Source of the DNA: Clostridia bacterium
GTDB lineage: Bacteria > Bacillota > Clostridia > Oscillospirales > CAG-272
Reading direction: 5' to 3'
Length of the DNA stretch: 6,097 bases
Assembly (NCBI GenBank): GCA_900770145.1
Contig: CAAGJL010000105.1
Span: 1 to 6,097, forward strand
Positions 1-5,843 of the stretch are shown here, piece after piece. Each line of letters begins with the position of its first letter. Position 1 is the first letter of the stretch. The notes below the pieces were generated by a model. That model was not told the DNA's origin, ran no database searches, and was given only the letters and a program-made list of their open reading frames with translations. The translations under genes and the position numbers were made by a program.

Positions 1-1108
1 ATAAGGTCAGCAGTTCCGGCTTTGCGGCAAGCAGATTCAGCGCGTCCGCGTCGATCACCAGCGGCAACGCAGCCGGCGCCTCGCGGCAAGTAAATTCCGT
101 GAGTTTGCCCGCGGCGGGCGAGGTGGAAATCCCCATTCCGAGAGCCACCGAAGAAGCGCGGGCAAGCGCCTTTTCCAACGGCTCGCCGCAGGGGGATTTT
201 TCCGGATACAGCGTCAGCACCGCCTCCGGCAGTTGCGTCTGATAAATAACGCGGTTACGCAAAGGCGCGTAAATTTCCGCCAGTCCCGCCCCCGCACGAT
301 AGGCGCTTTTGGCGGCAAGGTACCCCGCGCCGCTCATCCCCACGGAGCCACCGAGCACAAGCACCCTGCCAAAGGTGCCTTTATTGGAGCGCACCGGGCG
401 GGGTGGGAGCGCGGCAAGGTCGCCCGGTTCCGAAAGGTAAAACGCGGGGTCGGGGGCGCGGACGCCGATGTCGCTCACGCACAGCTCTCCGCAGAATTCC
501 GCGCCGGGGAAAAGCAGGTGCCCGCGTTTGAGGTGGGAGATTGCCACGGTCTTTGCGGCTGCTACGGCACAGCCGAGTACCGCGCCGGTGTCGGCGGAAA
601 TCCCGGTCGGGATGTCCAGCGCCAGCACAGGGGTGCCGCCGGCGTTCAGCGCCTGCACGCAGTCCGCAAAACGCCCCGAGACCGGGCGGGAAAGCCCCAC
701 GCCAAACATGGCGTCCACCGCCGCGCTCACCGTTTCGGTGTTCAAAAATTCCGGGGTGAAAAAGACCGGAATTTCAGGTGGGAGTTTTTGATATTCCCGT
801 GCGGCGCCCTCGCTCATCGCGCTGAGGTCAGCCACCGGGCGCGCATTGCCCCCCGATATTTTTCCGGGATAGCAGACCGCCACCCGTACGCCCGTGCGGG
901 AAAGCAGGCGGGCAAGCAGAAACCCGTCCCCTCCGTTGTTCCCGGGGCCGCAGAATACCGCCACGGTGCCGCCGGTGTCAAATTCCGCCTGCAAAACTTT
1001 CATCACGCCGCGCGCCGCGCGTTCCATCAGCACAGGGGAGGGGGTACCGGCGGCGATGGCCGCGCTGTCCGCCGCCAGCATTTGGCGGGCTGTCAAAACC
1101 GGTTTCAT
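1..1108 (-). CDS. nnr: Bifunctional NAD(P)H-hydrate epimerase / ADP-dependent NAD(P)H-hydrate dehydratase (C-terminus cut by window edge)
   Basis: This enzyme repairs hydrated NADH and NADPH in the cytoplasm. The N-terminal epimerase (NnrE/YjeF_N) interconverts R- and S-hydrates, and the C-terminal ribokinase-like dehydratase (NnrD) dehydrates the S form using ADP. My reading of the minus strand gives 369 codons before the window edge. The epimerase domain (about 1-215) shows GPGNNGGDG at 54-62, DAMFGVG at 132-138 and LDIPTG at 164-169. The dehydratase domain begins near 240 with NKGTFGRVLVLGGS (242-255), AGAGL (272-276) and DADALN (353-358). Full-length homologues have about 500 residues, so roughly 130 are missing, including the glycine-rich GTGD-type catalytic region. 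That loss is due to the window edge and not to gene decay. The ATG at 1108 follows an AAAGGA ribosome site at suitable distance, and the first residues match the usual MKxxLTAxQM start. Divergent from the rhamnosidase gene. The family assignment is firm. Confidence 0.96.
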   Translation of the reverse strand, partial: MKPVLTARQMLAADSAAIAAGTPSPVLMERAARGVMKVLQAEFDTGGTVAVFCGPGNNGGDGFLLARLLSRTGVRVAVCYPGKISGGNARPVADLSAMSEGAAREYQKLPPEIPVFFTPEFLNTETVSAAVDAMFGVGLSRPVSGRFADCVQALNAGGTPVLALDIPTGISADTGAVLGCAVAAAKTVAISHLKRGHLLFPGAEFCGELCVSDIGVRAPDPAFYLSEPGDLAALPPRPVRSNKGTFGRVLVLGGSVGMSGAGYLAAKSAYRAGAGLAEIYAPLRNRVIYQTQLPEAVLTLYPEKSPCGEPLEKALARASSVALGMGISTSPAAGKLTEFTCREAPAALPLVIDADALNLLAAKPELLTL

Positions 1109-1151
1109 CCGTTTCCTTTCCGGTGCGTTGCACCCGATGTTTTCTGCAAAA

Positions 1152-1180
1152 AGTATAGCACATCACGGGGCGTTTGGCAA
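1152..1180 (-). promoter_or_regulatory. Sigma-A promoter of nnr
   Basis: Read on the minus strand, the -35 box TTGCCA (1180-1175) is separated by 17 bp from the -10 box TATACT (1157-1152), which is preceded by a TGC extended -10 motif. Each hexamer has one mismatch to consensus. The predicted start of transcription near 1145 gives a leader of about 37 nt before the nnr ATG. Seen in sequence; activity is inferred. Confidence 0.75.
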
Positions 1181-1220
1181 CGGTTTTGTGAAAATCGGGC
1201 GTAAATGACCCCAAAAACCG
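1181..1220. repeat. Short inverted repeat between divergent promoters
   Basis: CGGTTTT at 1181-1187 is the reverse complement of AAAACCG at 1214-1220. The arms fill the interval between the two divergent -35 boxes, which end at 1180 and start at 1224, and the centre lies almost midway between them. This is the position of an operator shared by both promoters, but arms of 7 bp can arise by chance and no regulator gene is adjacent. Confidence 0.3.
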
Positions 1221-1223
1221 ATG

Positions 1224-1252
1224 TAGACACGGCTTTTTTCGTCTGATACAAT
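1224..1252 (+). promoter_or_regulatory. Sigma-A promoter of the GH78 gene
   Basis: The -35 box TAGACA (1224-1229), a 17-bp spacer and the -10 box TACAAT (1247-1252) with a TGA extended -10 motif directly upstream form a strong predicted promoter, with one mismatch in each hexamer. Transcription would start near 1259, leaving a leader of about 29 nt with no room for a riboswitch. Confidence 0.75.
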
Positions 1253-1271
1253 GAGGGCAGGCAACTTGCCG

Positions 1272-1278
1272 AAGGAGG
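1272..1278 (+). promoter_or_regulatory. Ribosome binding site deciding the GH78 start
   Basis: AAGGAGG is a near-perfect anti-16S match. Two in-frame TTG codons follow. The first, at 1282, is only 3 nt away, too close for normal initiation. The second, at 1288, is 9 nt away and is preferred. No in-frame ATG or GTG lies at a usable distance. Confidence 0.7.
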
Positions 1279-1287
1279 GCTTTGATC

Positions 1288-3750
1288 TTGAAAAAAGCGG
1301 TTTTTATCATCAACCCTGCCGAGGTGCGGCATATCTACCCGCACCCGTGGAAAAGCGGACTGGAATTTAATGCACCGGGGAAAACGATTCTGCCTGGCGC
1401 GGGGCTTGTCACGTTCCGCCGGGATTTCATCCTGCCCGAGGGCACGGCACGCGTTCTGCTGCGCGCCACCGCGCTTGGCGTGTTTCACCTGTTTTTGAAT
1501 GGGAAAAAGGTGGGAAATGAGGAAATGAAACCGGGCTGGACGGATTATCACAGCCGGGTGTTTGAATTTGAATACGATGTCACCGCGCTGTGCGGCGCGC
1601 GGAACACGCTGATTGTGCCGGTTGCCCCCGGCTGGTGGAGCGGCAGAATTTCGGTCGGGGAATACGGCTTCCGCCATGTGGCATTTGCCGGGGAACTGGA
1701 ATTTCTGGACGCCGCAGGCAATCCGCTGGATGTGATTGCCTCCGACGAGACCTGGCAACGCACCATCGGCGGGCAGGTGCGGTTTTCCGATATCTATGAC
1801 GGCGAATATATTGACGCCACCGTGCCGGACGTCGCCGCGTCGCCTGCCGCATATCATTGGCAAAACGCCGCGCGGATGGAGGCGCCGTTCCCGGCGATTG
1901 TACCCCAGGTCGGGGAGCCGGTACGCTACCGCCCCGCGCTCTCGCAGGTACCGGTTTTTGCCACCGCATACCGGGAAACGAGAGATAACGGCACCGAGTT
2001 CGGGGAGATTGTGCCCCTGTTTGAAAAGCAAGGGAAAGGGTGCGAGCGCACGGAGTTACACCGGGGCGAGACCCTGATTCTGGATTTGGGGCAGGAAATC
2101 GTGGGCAGACCCCGCCTGACCGTCCTCGCCCCGCGCGGGGCGAGGGTGGAGATTTTCACCGCGGAAATGCGCAACGACTCCGGTTCCCGCGCCAGAGGAA
2201 ACGACGGCGCGAAAGGAACTTTGTATCTGGAAAACTATCGCAGTGCCCGCTCCCGCACTGTCTATCTCGCGGCGGGCGAGGGGGAGGAGACCGTCACCGC
2301 CGGGTACTCTTTCTTCGGCTTCCGTTACCTTGCCGTGCGTGCCGACGCGGACATTTCGGTGCTTGCCGCCGCGGGGGATTTTCTGTCCACGGATATGCCC
2401 GAAACCGGATTTGTGGAGACCGACAATGAGGAGGTTAACCGGCTTTTTTGCAATATCCTGTGGGGTCAACGCTGCAACTATCTCTCGGTGCCGACCGACT
2501 GCCCGCAGCGTGACGAGCGCCTGGGCTGGACGGGCGACACGCAGATTTTCTGCGGTGCAGCCACCTACAATGCGGACGCAGACGGGTTTCTGAGGAAGTG
2601 GCTCGGCGACGCGCGCGACTCCCAGCGTTACTCCCCCGGTTATTCCGACGTCATCCCCGCAATCGGGGCGCTCAGCGCCAAAAAGCAGGACGGCAACGCC
2701 GCCTGGGGAGACGCGCCGGTCATCGTGCCGTATATGCTTTGGCTGAAATACGGGGATACCGAAACCATCCGGGAGCATTTTGACTCGATGGAGTCCTATA
2801 TGGCATTTCTCGCCACGCTCACCCCGGCAGGCCCGCGGGAGCGGTTCGGGGATTGGCTCTGCTATGAAGATACGCCCAAACCTTATATTTCGCTCTGTCT
2901 TTACGCGTGTGACGCAGGGTTGATGGAAAAATACGCCAACATCCTCGGCAAACCCGACCGCGCGGCGCATTATCACGCGCTCTTGGAAGAACTGCGCGCC
3001 CGCTTTGCTGCGGAATATCTGAAAAACGGAGAGTTGACCGTCCGCTCGCAGACCGCGTGCCTGCTGGCAATCCGCTACGGGTTGGTACAGGGCAGAGAAC
3101 TGGAAAACGTCACCGATCTGCTCAAAGAAAAGATTCTGCAAAACAACTCCACGCTCTCCACCGGCTTTGTCGGCACCGGGATTCTCAATCAGACGCTCTC
3201 GCAGGTGGGGCTGAACGGGCTTGCCTACTCGCTCCTGCTTCAGACCAAAGACCCCTCGTGGCTGTACAGCGTGCGGCAGGGCGCAACCACGGTGTGGGAG
3301 CGCTGGAATTCCTACACGCTGGAAAAAGGTTTCGGCAACGTGTCGATGAATTCTTTCAATCACTACGCCTACGGCGCGGTGGCGGAATGGATGTACGAAA
3401 GCATGGCGGGCATCAAAGCCGACCCCGCGCACCCCGGCTTTACGCATTTTATTCTCGCGCCGAAACCGGATTTCAGAAGCGGGGAGGAAATACCCGCGGG
3501 GCAGGAACGCATCCGCCACGTCAAAGCATATTTTGCGGCGCGCACCGGGCGCATTGAAAGCGAGTGGGGGTATGAAAACGGACGCTTTACCTACCGTTTT
3601 ACCATCCCGGAGGGGACGAGCGCGCGGGTGGAGTTTCCGCTGATTGACCCGCAACCGCTGACGCTCAACGGCAAGCCTGCCTTGCAGTTTACAAGGATCG
3701 GCGGCGTTGCCGTGGCGGAATTGCCAGCCGGGCGCTACGTGTTGCAATAA
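1288..3750 (+). CDS. Glycoside hydrolase family 78 alpha-L-rhamnosidase, cytoplasmic
   Basis: The 820-residue product is predicted to release terminal alpha-L-rhamnose from plant glycosides, pectin-derived oligosaccharides or bacterial glycans by an inverting mechanism. An N-terminal beta domain (about 20-180, with LNGKKVGNEEMKPGWTDY) is followed by a concanavalin-like beta domain (about 262-350, with LDLGQE), the (alpha/alpha)6 catalytic barrel (about 358-705) and a C-terminal beta domain (about 710-820). The hallmark DCPQRDERLGWTGD runs from 404 to 417. Its Glu410 corresponds to the general acid of characterised members, and Glu671 in the VWERW motif matches the conserved second catalytic glutamate. 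No signal peptide or sortase motif is present, so short imported glycosides are the likely substrates. Length is near the lower end for the family, with no obvious extra carbohydrate-binding module. The start is an unusual TTG chosen by its ribosome site. No transporter, rhamnose catabolic gene or regulator adjoins it, and no clear terminator follows. The exact substrate cannot be read from sequence. Confidence 0.95.
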   Translation: MKKAVFIINPAEVRHIYPHPWKSGLEFNAPGKTILPGAGLVTFRRDFILPEGTARVLLRATALGVFHLFLNGKKVGNEEMKPGWTDYHSRVFEFEYDVTALCGARNTLIVPVAPGWWSGRISVGEYGFRHVAFAGELEFLDAAGNPLDVIASDETWQRTIGGQVRFSDIYDGEYIDATVPDVAASPAAYHWQNAARMEAPFPAIVPQVGEPVRYRPALSQVPVFATAYRETRDNGTEFGEIVPLFEKQGKGCERTELHRGETLILDLGQEIVGRPRLTVLAPRGARVEIFTAEMRNDSGSRARGNDGAKGTLYLENYRSARSRTVYLAAGEGEETVTAGYSFFGFRYLAVRADADISVLAAAGDFLSTDMPETGFVETDNEEVNRLFCNILWGQRCNYLSVPTDCPQRDERLGWTGDTQIFCGAATYNADADGFLRKWLGDARDSQRYSPGYSDVIPAIGALSAKKQDGNAAWGDAPVIVPYMLWLKYGDTETIREHFDSMESYMAFLATLTPAGPRERFGDWLCYEDTPKPYISLCLYACDAGLMEKYANILGKPDRAAHYHALLEELRARFAAEYLKNGELTVRSQTACLLAIRYGLVQGRELENVTDLLKEKILQNNSTLSTGFVGTGILNQTLSQVGLNGLAYSLLLQTKDPSWLYSVRQGATTVWERWNSYTLEKGFGNVSMNSFNHYAYGAVAEWMYESMAGIKADPAHPGFTHFILAPKPDFRSGEEIPAGQERIRHVKAYFAARTGRIESEWGYENGRFTYRFTIPEGTSARVEFPLIDPQPLTLNGKPALQFTRIGGVAVAELPAGRYVLQ

Positions 3751-3784
3751 ATCGCGGTTTTTTGCAAAAAAATCAAAAAATCCC

Positions 3785-3813
3785 TTGACAAAAAGCAAAG
3801 CAGTTATTATAAT
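3785..3813 (+). promoter_or_regulatory. Perfect consensus sigma-A promoter of yceD-rpmF, with upstream A-tracts
   Basis: TTGACA (3785-3790), exactly 17 bp, and TATAAT (3808-3813) match the sigma-A consensus at all twelve positions. Directly upstream lie T6 (3758-3763), A7 (3766-3772) and A6 (3775-3780), placed where an UP element would contact the RNA polymerase alpha subunit. The predicted start near 3820 leaves a leader of about 46 nt. Such strength suits a ribosome-related operon. Confidence 0.88.
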
Positions 3814-3830
3814 ATTTGATGTTGCTTTTT
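3790..3830. repeat. Perfect 9-bp inverted repeat centred on the yceD -10 box
   Basis: AAAAAGCAA (3790-3798) and TTGCTTTTT (3822-3830) are exact reverse complements with a 23-nt gap. The dyad centre, 3810, falls inside the -10 hexamer, and the arms cover the spacer start and the region just after the transcription start. It could be an operator that blocks RNA polymerase, but the arms are AT-rich and chance is possible. Confidence 0.35.
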
Positions 3831-3865
3831 ATGCAGACGACCAAGATCCATTCCGGGAGGCAAGT

Positions 3866-4384
3866 ATGATTCTGAACATGGGGCCGATCCTGCGCGGGGA
3901 GATCCGGCGTATGGAGATCGGGTATGATTTGACCCCCGACCCTGTGGACGATGTGGTGTTTCCCGAAAACGCACACGTAAAAGGGTTCTTAACGGACGAG
4001 GCAGGCTATATGCGCCTGCATCTGACTGCCGAAATGCCCTACCGCGGGCACTGCGCGCGGTGCCTGGACGAGGTAACGGGCGTGTTCCGGCTGGATTTTG
4101 ACCGCACGGTCGCGGCGGAAGGGTCAATCACGGAAGAGCAGTTGGAAGAGAATGACGACGAGTATGTGATGATCCGGGACGGAAAACTGGATGTGGACGA
4201 GCCGCTTCGCGAGGAGTTGCTGATTTCCTTCCCGATGCGCCTGCTCTGCTCACCCGATTGCCCCGGTCTTTGCCCCAAGTGCGGCAAGCCCCGGCGGGAG
4301 GGGGATTGCGGGTGCCCGACGAAGGAAATTGACCCGAGACTTGCGGTTTTGCAGAAATGGCTTGACAAAGAGAAAAAAGAATGA
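3866..4384 (+). CDS. yceD: YceD/DUF177-family protein (ylbN homologue), ribosome or 23S rRNA associated
   Basis: This 172-residue protein belongs to the DUF177/YceD family, almost always encoded just upstream of rpmF. Work on family members links them to 23S rRNA accumulation, but the molecular activity is not settled. Visible hallmarks are a CARCL motif (Cys63, Cys66) in the central beta region, an acidic stretch at about 88-100, and a C-terminal cysteine cluster (128, 132, 136, 139, 148, 150) in the form CSPDCPGLCPKCG followed by CGC and IDPRLAVL. This cluster is typical of Firmicutes members and probably binds zinc. The ATG at 3866 follows GGGAGG (3855-3860) by 5 nt. The reading frame is open further upstream, but that part lies over the promoter. 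The last codons and the TGA stop double as the rpmF promoter. rpmF begins 51 bp downstream. Confidence 0.93.
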   Translation: MILNMGPILRGEIRRMEIGYDLTPDPVDDVVFPENAHVKGFLTDEAGYMRLHLTAEMPYRGHCARCLDEVTGVFRLDFDRTVAAEGSITEEQLEENDDEYVMIRDGKLDVDEPLREELLISFPMRLLCSPDCPGLCPKCGKPRREGDCGCPTKEIDPRLAVLQKWLDKEKKE

Positions 4385-4390
4385 TATAAT
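4362..4390 (+). promoter_or_regulatory. Perfect consensus extended -10 promoter of rpmF inside the yceD 3' end
   Basis: TTGACA (4362-4367), 17 bp and TATAAT (4385-4390) match consensus at every position. The TG of the extended -10 element comes from the TGA stop codon of yceD (4382-4384). The -35 lies in codons for Leu-Asp-Lys of yceD. The predicted start near 4397 gives a leader of about 39 nt. rpmF can therefore be transcribed independently of yceD. Confidence 0.88.
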
Positions 4391-4435
4391 AAACAACGCT
4401 GTGTATTACACGATTCAGGGGAGGTGTAGGTAGAA

Positions 4436-4618
4436 ATGGCAGTTCCGAAGAAAAAAGTTTCCAGTGCGCGCAGAGACAAGAGACGCTCCAACAATTCCAA
4501 ACTGGAGATGCCCGGCATGGTGAAGTGCGCAAAATGCGGCGAGTACGTGCTCGCGCATCACGTTTGCAAAGCCTGCGGTTCTTACGACGGCAAAGAAGTT
4601 GTTAAGAAAGACGCTTGA
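4436..4618 (+). CDS. rpmF: 50S ribosomal protein L32 (bL32), zinc-binding form
   Basis: The 60-residue product is a complete bL32 of the large ribosomal subunit. The start MAVPKKKVSSARRDKRRS is diagnostic, with a basic N-terminal tail that reaches into 23S rRNA. Cys31, Cys34, Cys44 and Cys47 form a C-X2-C-X9-C-X2-C zinc ribbon, so this is the zinc-dependent form and not the cysteine-free paralogue that some bacteria use under zinc limitation. The GGAGGTG ribosome site (4420-4426) lies 9 nt before the ATG. It is likely transcribed both from the yceD promoter and from its own promoter at 4362-4390. It ends at the bidirectional terminator, so no plsX or other lipid gene follows in this operon, unlike in many bacteria. 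Confidence 0.98.
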   Translation: MAVPKKKVSSARRDKRRSNNSKLEMPGMVKCAKCGEYVLAHHVCKACGSYDGKEVVKKDA

Positions 4619-4631
4619 TCTTGATGAAACG

Positions 4632-4664
4632 AAAAGAAAAGGGACAAAATGTCCCTTTTCTTTT
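4632..4664. terminator. Bidirectional intrinsic terminator between rpmF and ylbJ
   Basis: A 15-nt left arm (4632-4646) is perfectly complementary to the right arm (4650-4664) with an AAA loop. The core is GGGACA/TGTCCC, extended by A-T pairs. On the plus strand the stem runs into a long T tract (4661-4667 and beyond). On the minus strand the core is followed by TTTTCTTTTC. It can therefore end rpmF and the convergent ylbJ. It occupies nearly all of the 47-bp gap between the two stop codons. Confidence 0.93.
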
Positions 4665-4665
4665 T

Positions 4666-5775
4666 TTATTTTCCCGCCGCCCGGTATTTTTGCCCTCCGA
4701 GCGCCGCCAATACCAAAACAAGCACCGTGACCGCCAACGTCGGGGCGAGTTTCGGGAGCCACCCGCCGCCGACTGCCCCCGCCGTGGCAAGCACCCCGTG
4801 CGCGGGGGTAAACTCCGGGCGGCGGAGTGCCAGATACAGCGCGGCAAATACGACGTTCAGCGCCCCGTGCGCGGTCTTGGACAAAACATACGGCAGGATG
4901 CGCAAGTCCGTCCCTTCCGTCACCGAAAACAATTGCAGGCATACCGAAAGCCCGGCAAAGCCGGAGAGGAATGCCGTCAGCAAAAAGGCGGTCTCCGGCG
5001 GGAGCGTGCTTGCCGCAAGACTGATACCCGAGGTCATTTCCAGCCCCCCGGCAATCAGCACGCGGCAGAGCGGCGGCAGAGCGCCAAAGCCCGGCAGCGC
5101 CGACAGGCACCCGATTACCGCCGCGAAAAACAACAGAAAAGCCGATACCTGCAACAGCGTGGAAAACCCCCGTTTCACACTGCCGGTAAAATCCGTGGGG
5201 GAAAGGCTGTTTCGCGGCACGTATCGGGGGTTATTTTCTTTTTTTTCGGTTGCGGCACCGCAAAAAATGCGCAAAAAAACGCCGATCAGCAAAGAGGAAA
5301 GCAACGTGATTCCGTAAAGCGCAACGCCCGCTTTCCGGTTGCCGAACAGCGCCTCCCCCACCGCGCCGACGAGAAACCCGGAGCTGGGGTTGTTGGCAAA
5401 TAACAGGAGGCGCTGTAATTCTTTTTTGTCGATTTCCCCGTTCCGGTAAAGCGCCACCCCGGTTGTCATCGCGGTGGGAAATCCGCAAAGTGAGCCGAGC
5501 AGCAGCGCCGCCGCTGCGTTGCCCGAAAGTCCGAAAAGCCGGTATACGGGGCGGGAAAACAGGCGGGAGAGAACCTCGCCCACGTGCATGGCGATCAATA
5601 ATTCCGAGAGCACCAGGAAAGGAAAGAGAGAGGGAAACAGCGTTTCCGTGCAGAGCGACAGCCCGCGCCGTACCCCGTCCATCGCCAGATCCGCGTGCGT
5701 GAACAAAAGGACAAGAAAGAAAATCGCCACACATAGAAAAGAGGCAAAACGCACACCGTAAAGCTGTTTATTCAT
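4666..5775 (-). CDS. ylbJ: Sporulation integral membrane protein YlbJ
   Basis: This 369-residue protein is a polytopic membrane protein of the YlbJ family, which carries a Gate/nucleoside-recognition fold. In Bacillus subtilis ylbJ is made in the mother cell under sigma-E and is needed for normal heat-resistant spores; its transported substrate, if any, is unknown to me. About eight to ten membrane segments are visible, at roughly 8-26, 45-65, 84-108, 150-172, 205-225, 238-258, 262-284, 300-318 and 345-362. Family motifs include LFPSLFPFLVLSELL (46-60), GSLCGFPTAMTTG (94-106), ANNPSSGFLVG (127-137), GGLEMTSG (243-250) and SGFAGLSVCLQ (271-281). The ATG at 5775 is preferred because AAGGTGG lies 7 nt upstream. 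The stop abuts the shared terminator. It is divergent from yqfC, another sigma-E gene, and lies near yceD and rpmF as in B. subtilis. Confidence 0.92.
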   Translation of the reverse strand: MNKQLYGVRFASFLCVAIFFLVLLFTHADLAMDGVRRGLSLCTETLFPSLFPFLVLSELLIAMHVGEVLSRLFSRPVYRLFGLSGNAAAALLLGSLCGFPTAMTTGVALYRNGEIDKKELQRLLLFANNPSSGFLVGAVGEALFGNRKAGVALYGITLLSSLLIGVFLRIFCGAATEKKENNPRYVPRNSLSPTDFTGSVKRGFSTLLQVSAFLLFFAAVIGCLSALPGFGALPPLCRVLIAGGLEMTSGISLAASTLPPETAFLLTAFLSGFAGLSVCLQLFSVTEGTDLRILPYVLSKTAHGALNVVFAALYLALRRPEFTPAHGVLATAGAVGGGWLPKLAPTLAVTVLVLVLAALGGQKYRAAGK

Positions 5776-5804
5776 TCATACCCCACCTTCAAACGGCATA
5801 GATT
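5776..5804 (+). promoter_or_regulatory. Candidate sigma-E promoter of yqfC
   Basis: TCATACC (5776-5782), 14 bp and CATAGATT (5797-5804) resemble the B. subtilis sigma-E consensus of KMATATT, 14-15 bp and CATACAMT, with two mismatches in each box. Transcription would start near 5811, about 29 nt before the yqfC ATG. The -35 directly abuts the ylbJ start codon on the other strand. yqfC is a sigma-E gene in B. subtilis, which supports the assignment. No convincing sigma-A promoter is present. Confidence 0.5.
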
Positions 5805-5814
5805 CAGACAGTAG

Positions 5815-5843
5815 ACACTATGTCGGGGGAGGGCAGGGTATGC
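5815..5843 (-). promoter_or_regulatory. Candidate sigma-E promoter of ylbJ
   Basis: On the minus strand GCATACC (5843-5837), 14 bp and CATAGTGT (5822-5815) form a sigma-E-like promoter with the same spacing and almost the same boxes as the one on the opposite strand for yqfC. The -35 overlaps the yqfC start codon. Transcription would start near 5808, about 33 nt before the ylbJ ATG. The -10 is weaker than consensus at three positions. Confidence 0.45.

Noticed and set aside
1096..1105. AAACCGGTTT palindrome resembling a LacI-family operator core
   Set aside because: It is only 10 bp, lies in nnr codons 2-5, and does not fit the full CcpA cre pattern. No regulator gene is nearby.
233..1204. 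A 323-codon plus-strand open frame across nnr
   Set aside because: It is antisense to nnr, whose NnrE and NnrD motifs are clear. The product is rich in Arg, Gly, Ala and His with no family signature, and it runs through the divergent promoter region.
1282..1287. TTG at 1282 as the rhamnosidase start
   Set aside because: It lies only 3 nt from AAGGAGG. The in-frame TTG at 1288 has normal 9-nt spacing. The two differ by only two residues.
1105..2031. A 308-codon minus-strand open frame overlapping the start of the rhamnosidase
   Set aside because: It is a shadow of the GH78 N-terminal domain. It crosses both promoters and has no recognisable domain.
3758..3771. TTTTTTGCAAAAAA palindrome as a terminator for the rhamnosidase gene
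   Set aside because: It is a pure A/T dyad with no loop and no GC stem. It is better explained as part of the A-tract region upstream of the yceD promoter.
2056..3798. A 580-codon open frame antisense to the rhamnosidase gene
   Set aside because: It lies wholly opposite a well-supported GH78 gene. Its translation is low-complexity, rich in Arg, Gly and His, has no recognisable domain, and is expected from strong GC bias at third codon positions of the real gene.
3707..3865. An upstream extension of yceD by 53 codons to an ATG at 3707
   Set aside because: It would start within the rhamnosidase gene and translate through the perfect promoter. The ATG at 3866 has a good ribosome site and matches the family's normal start.
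4401..4411. GTGTATTACAC dyad in the rpmF leader
   Set aside because: The arms are 5 bp with a 1-nt centre, too short to call an operator or hairpin by itself.
4615..5403. Long plus-strand open frames inside ylbJ (also 4649-5317)
   Set aside because: They begin in or beside the terminator, are antisense to a conserved membrane protein, and their Arg/Gln-rich translations resemble no family.
5768..5779. A three-codon minus-strand ORF (ATG at 5779) overlapping the ylbJ start
   Set aside because: The ribosome site is only 3 nt from this ATG but 7 nt from the ylbJ ATG, so it is unlikely to be used. It follows from the repeated ATGA sequence.
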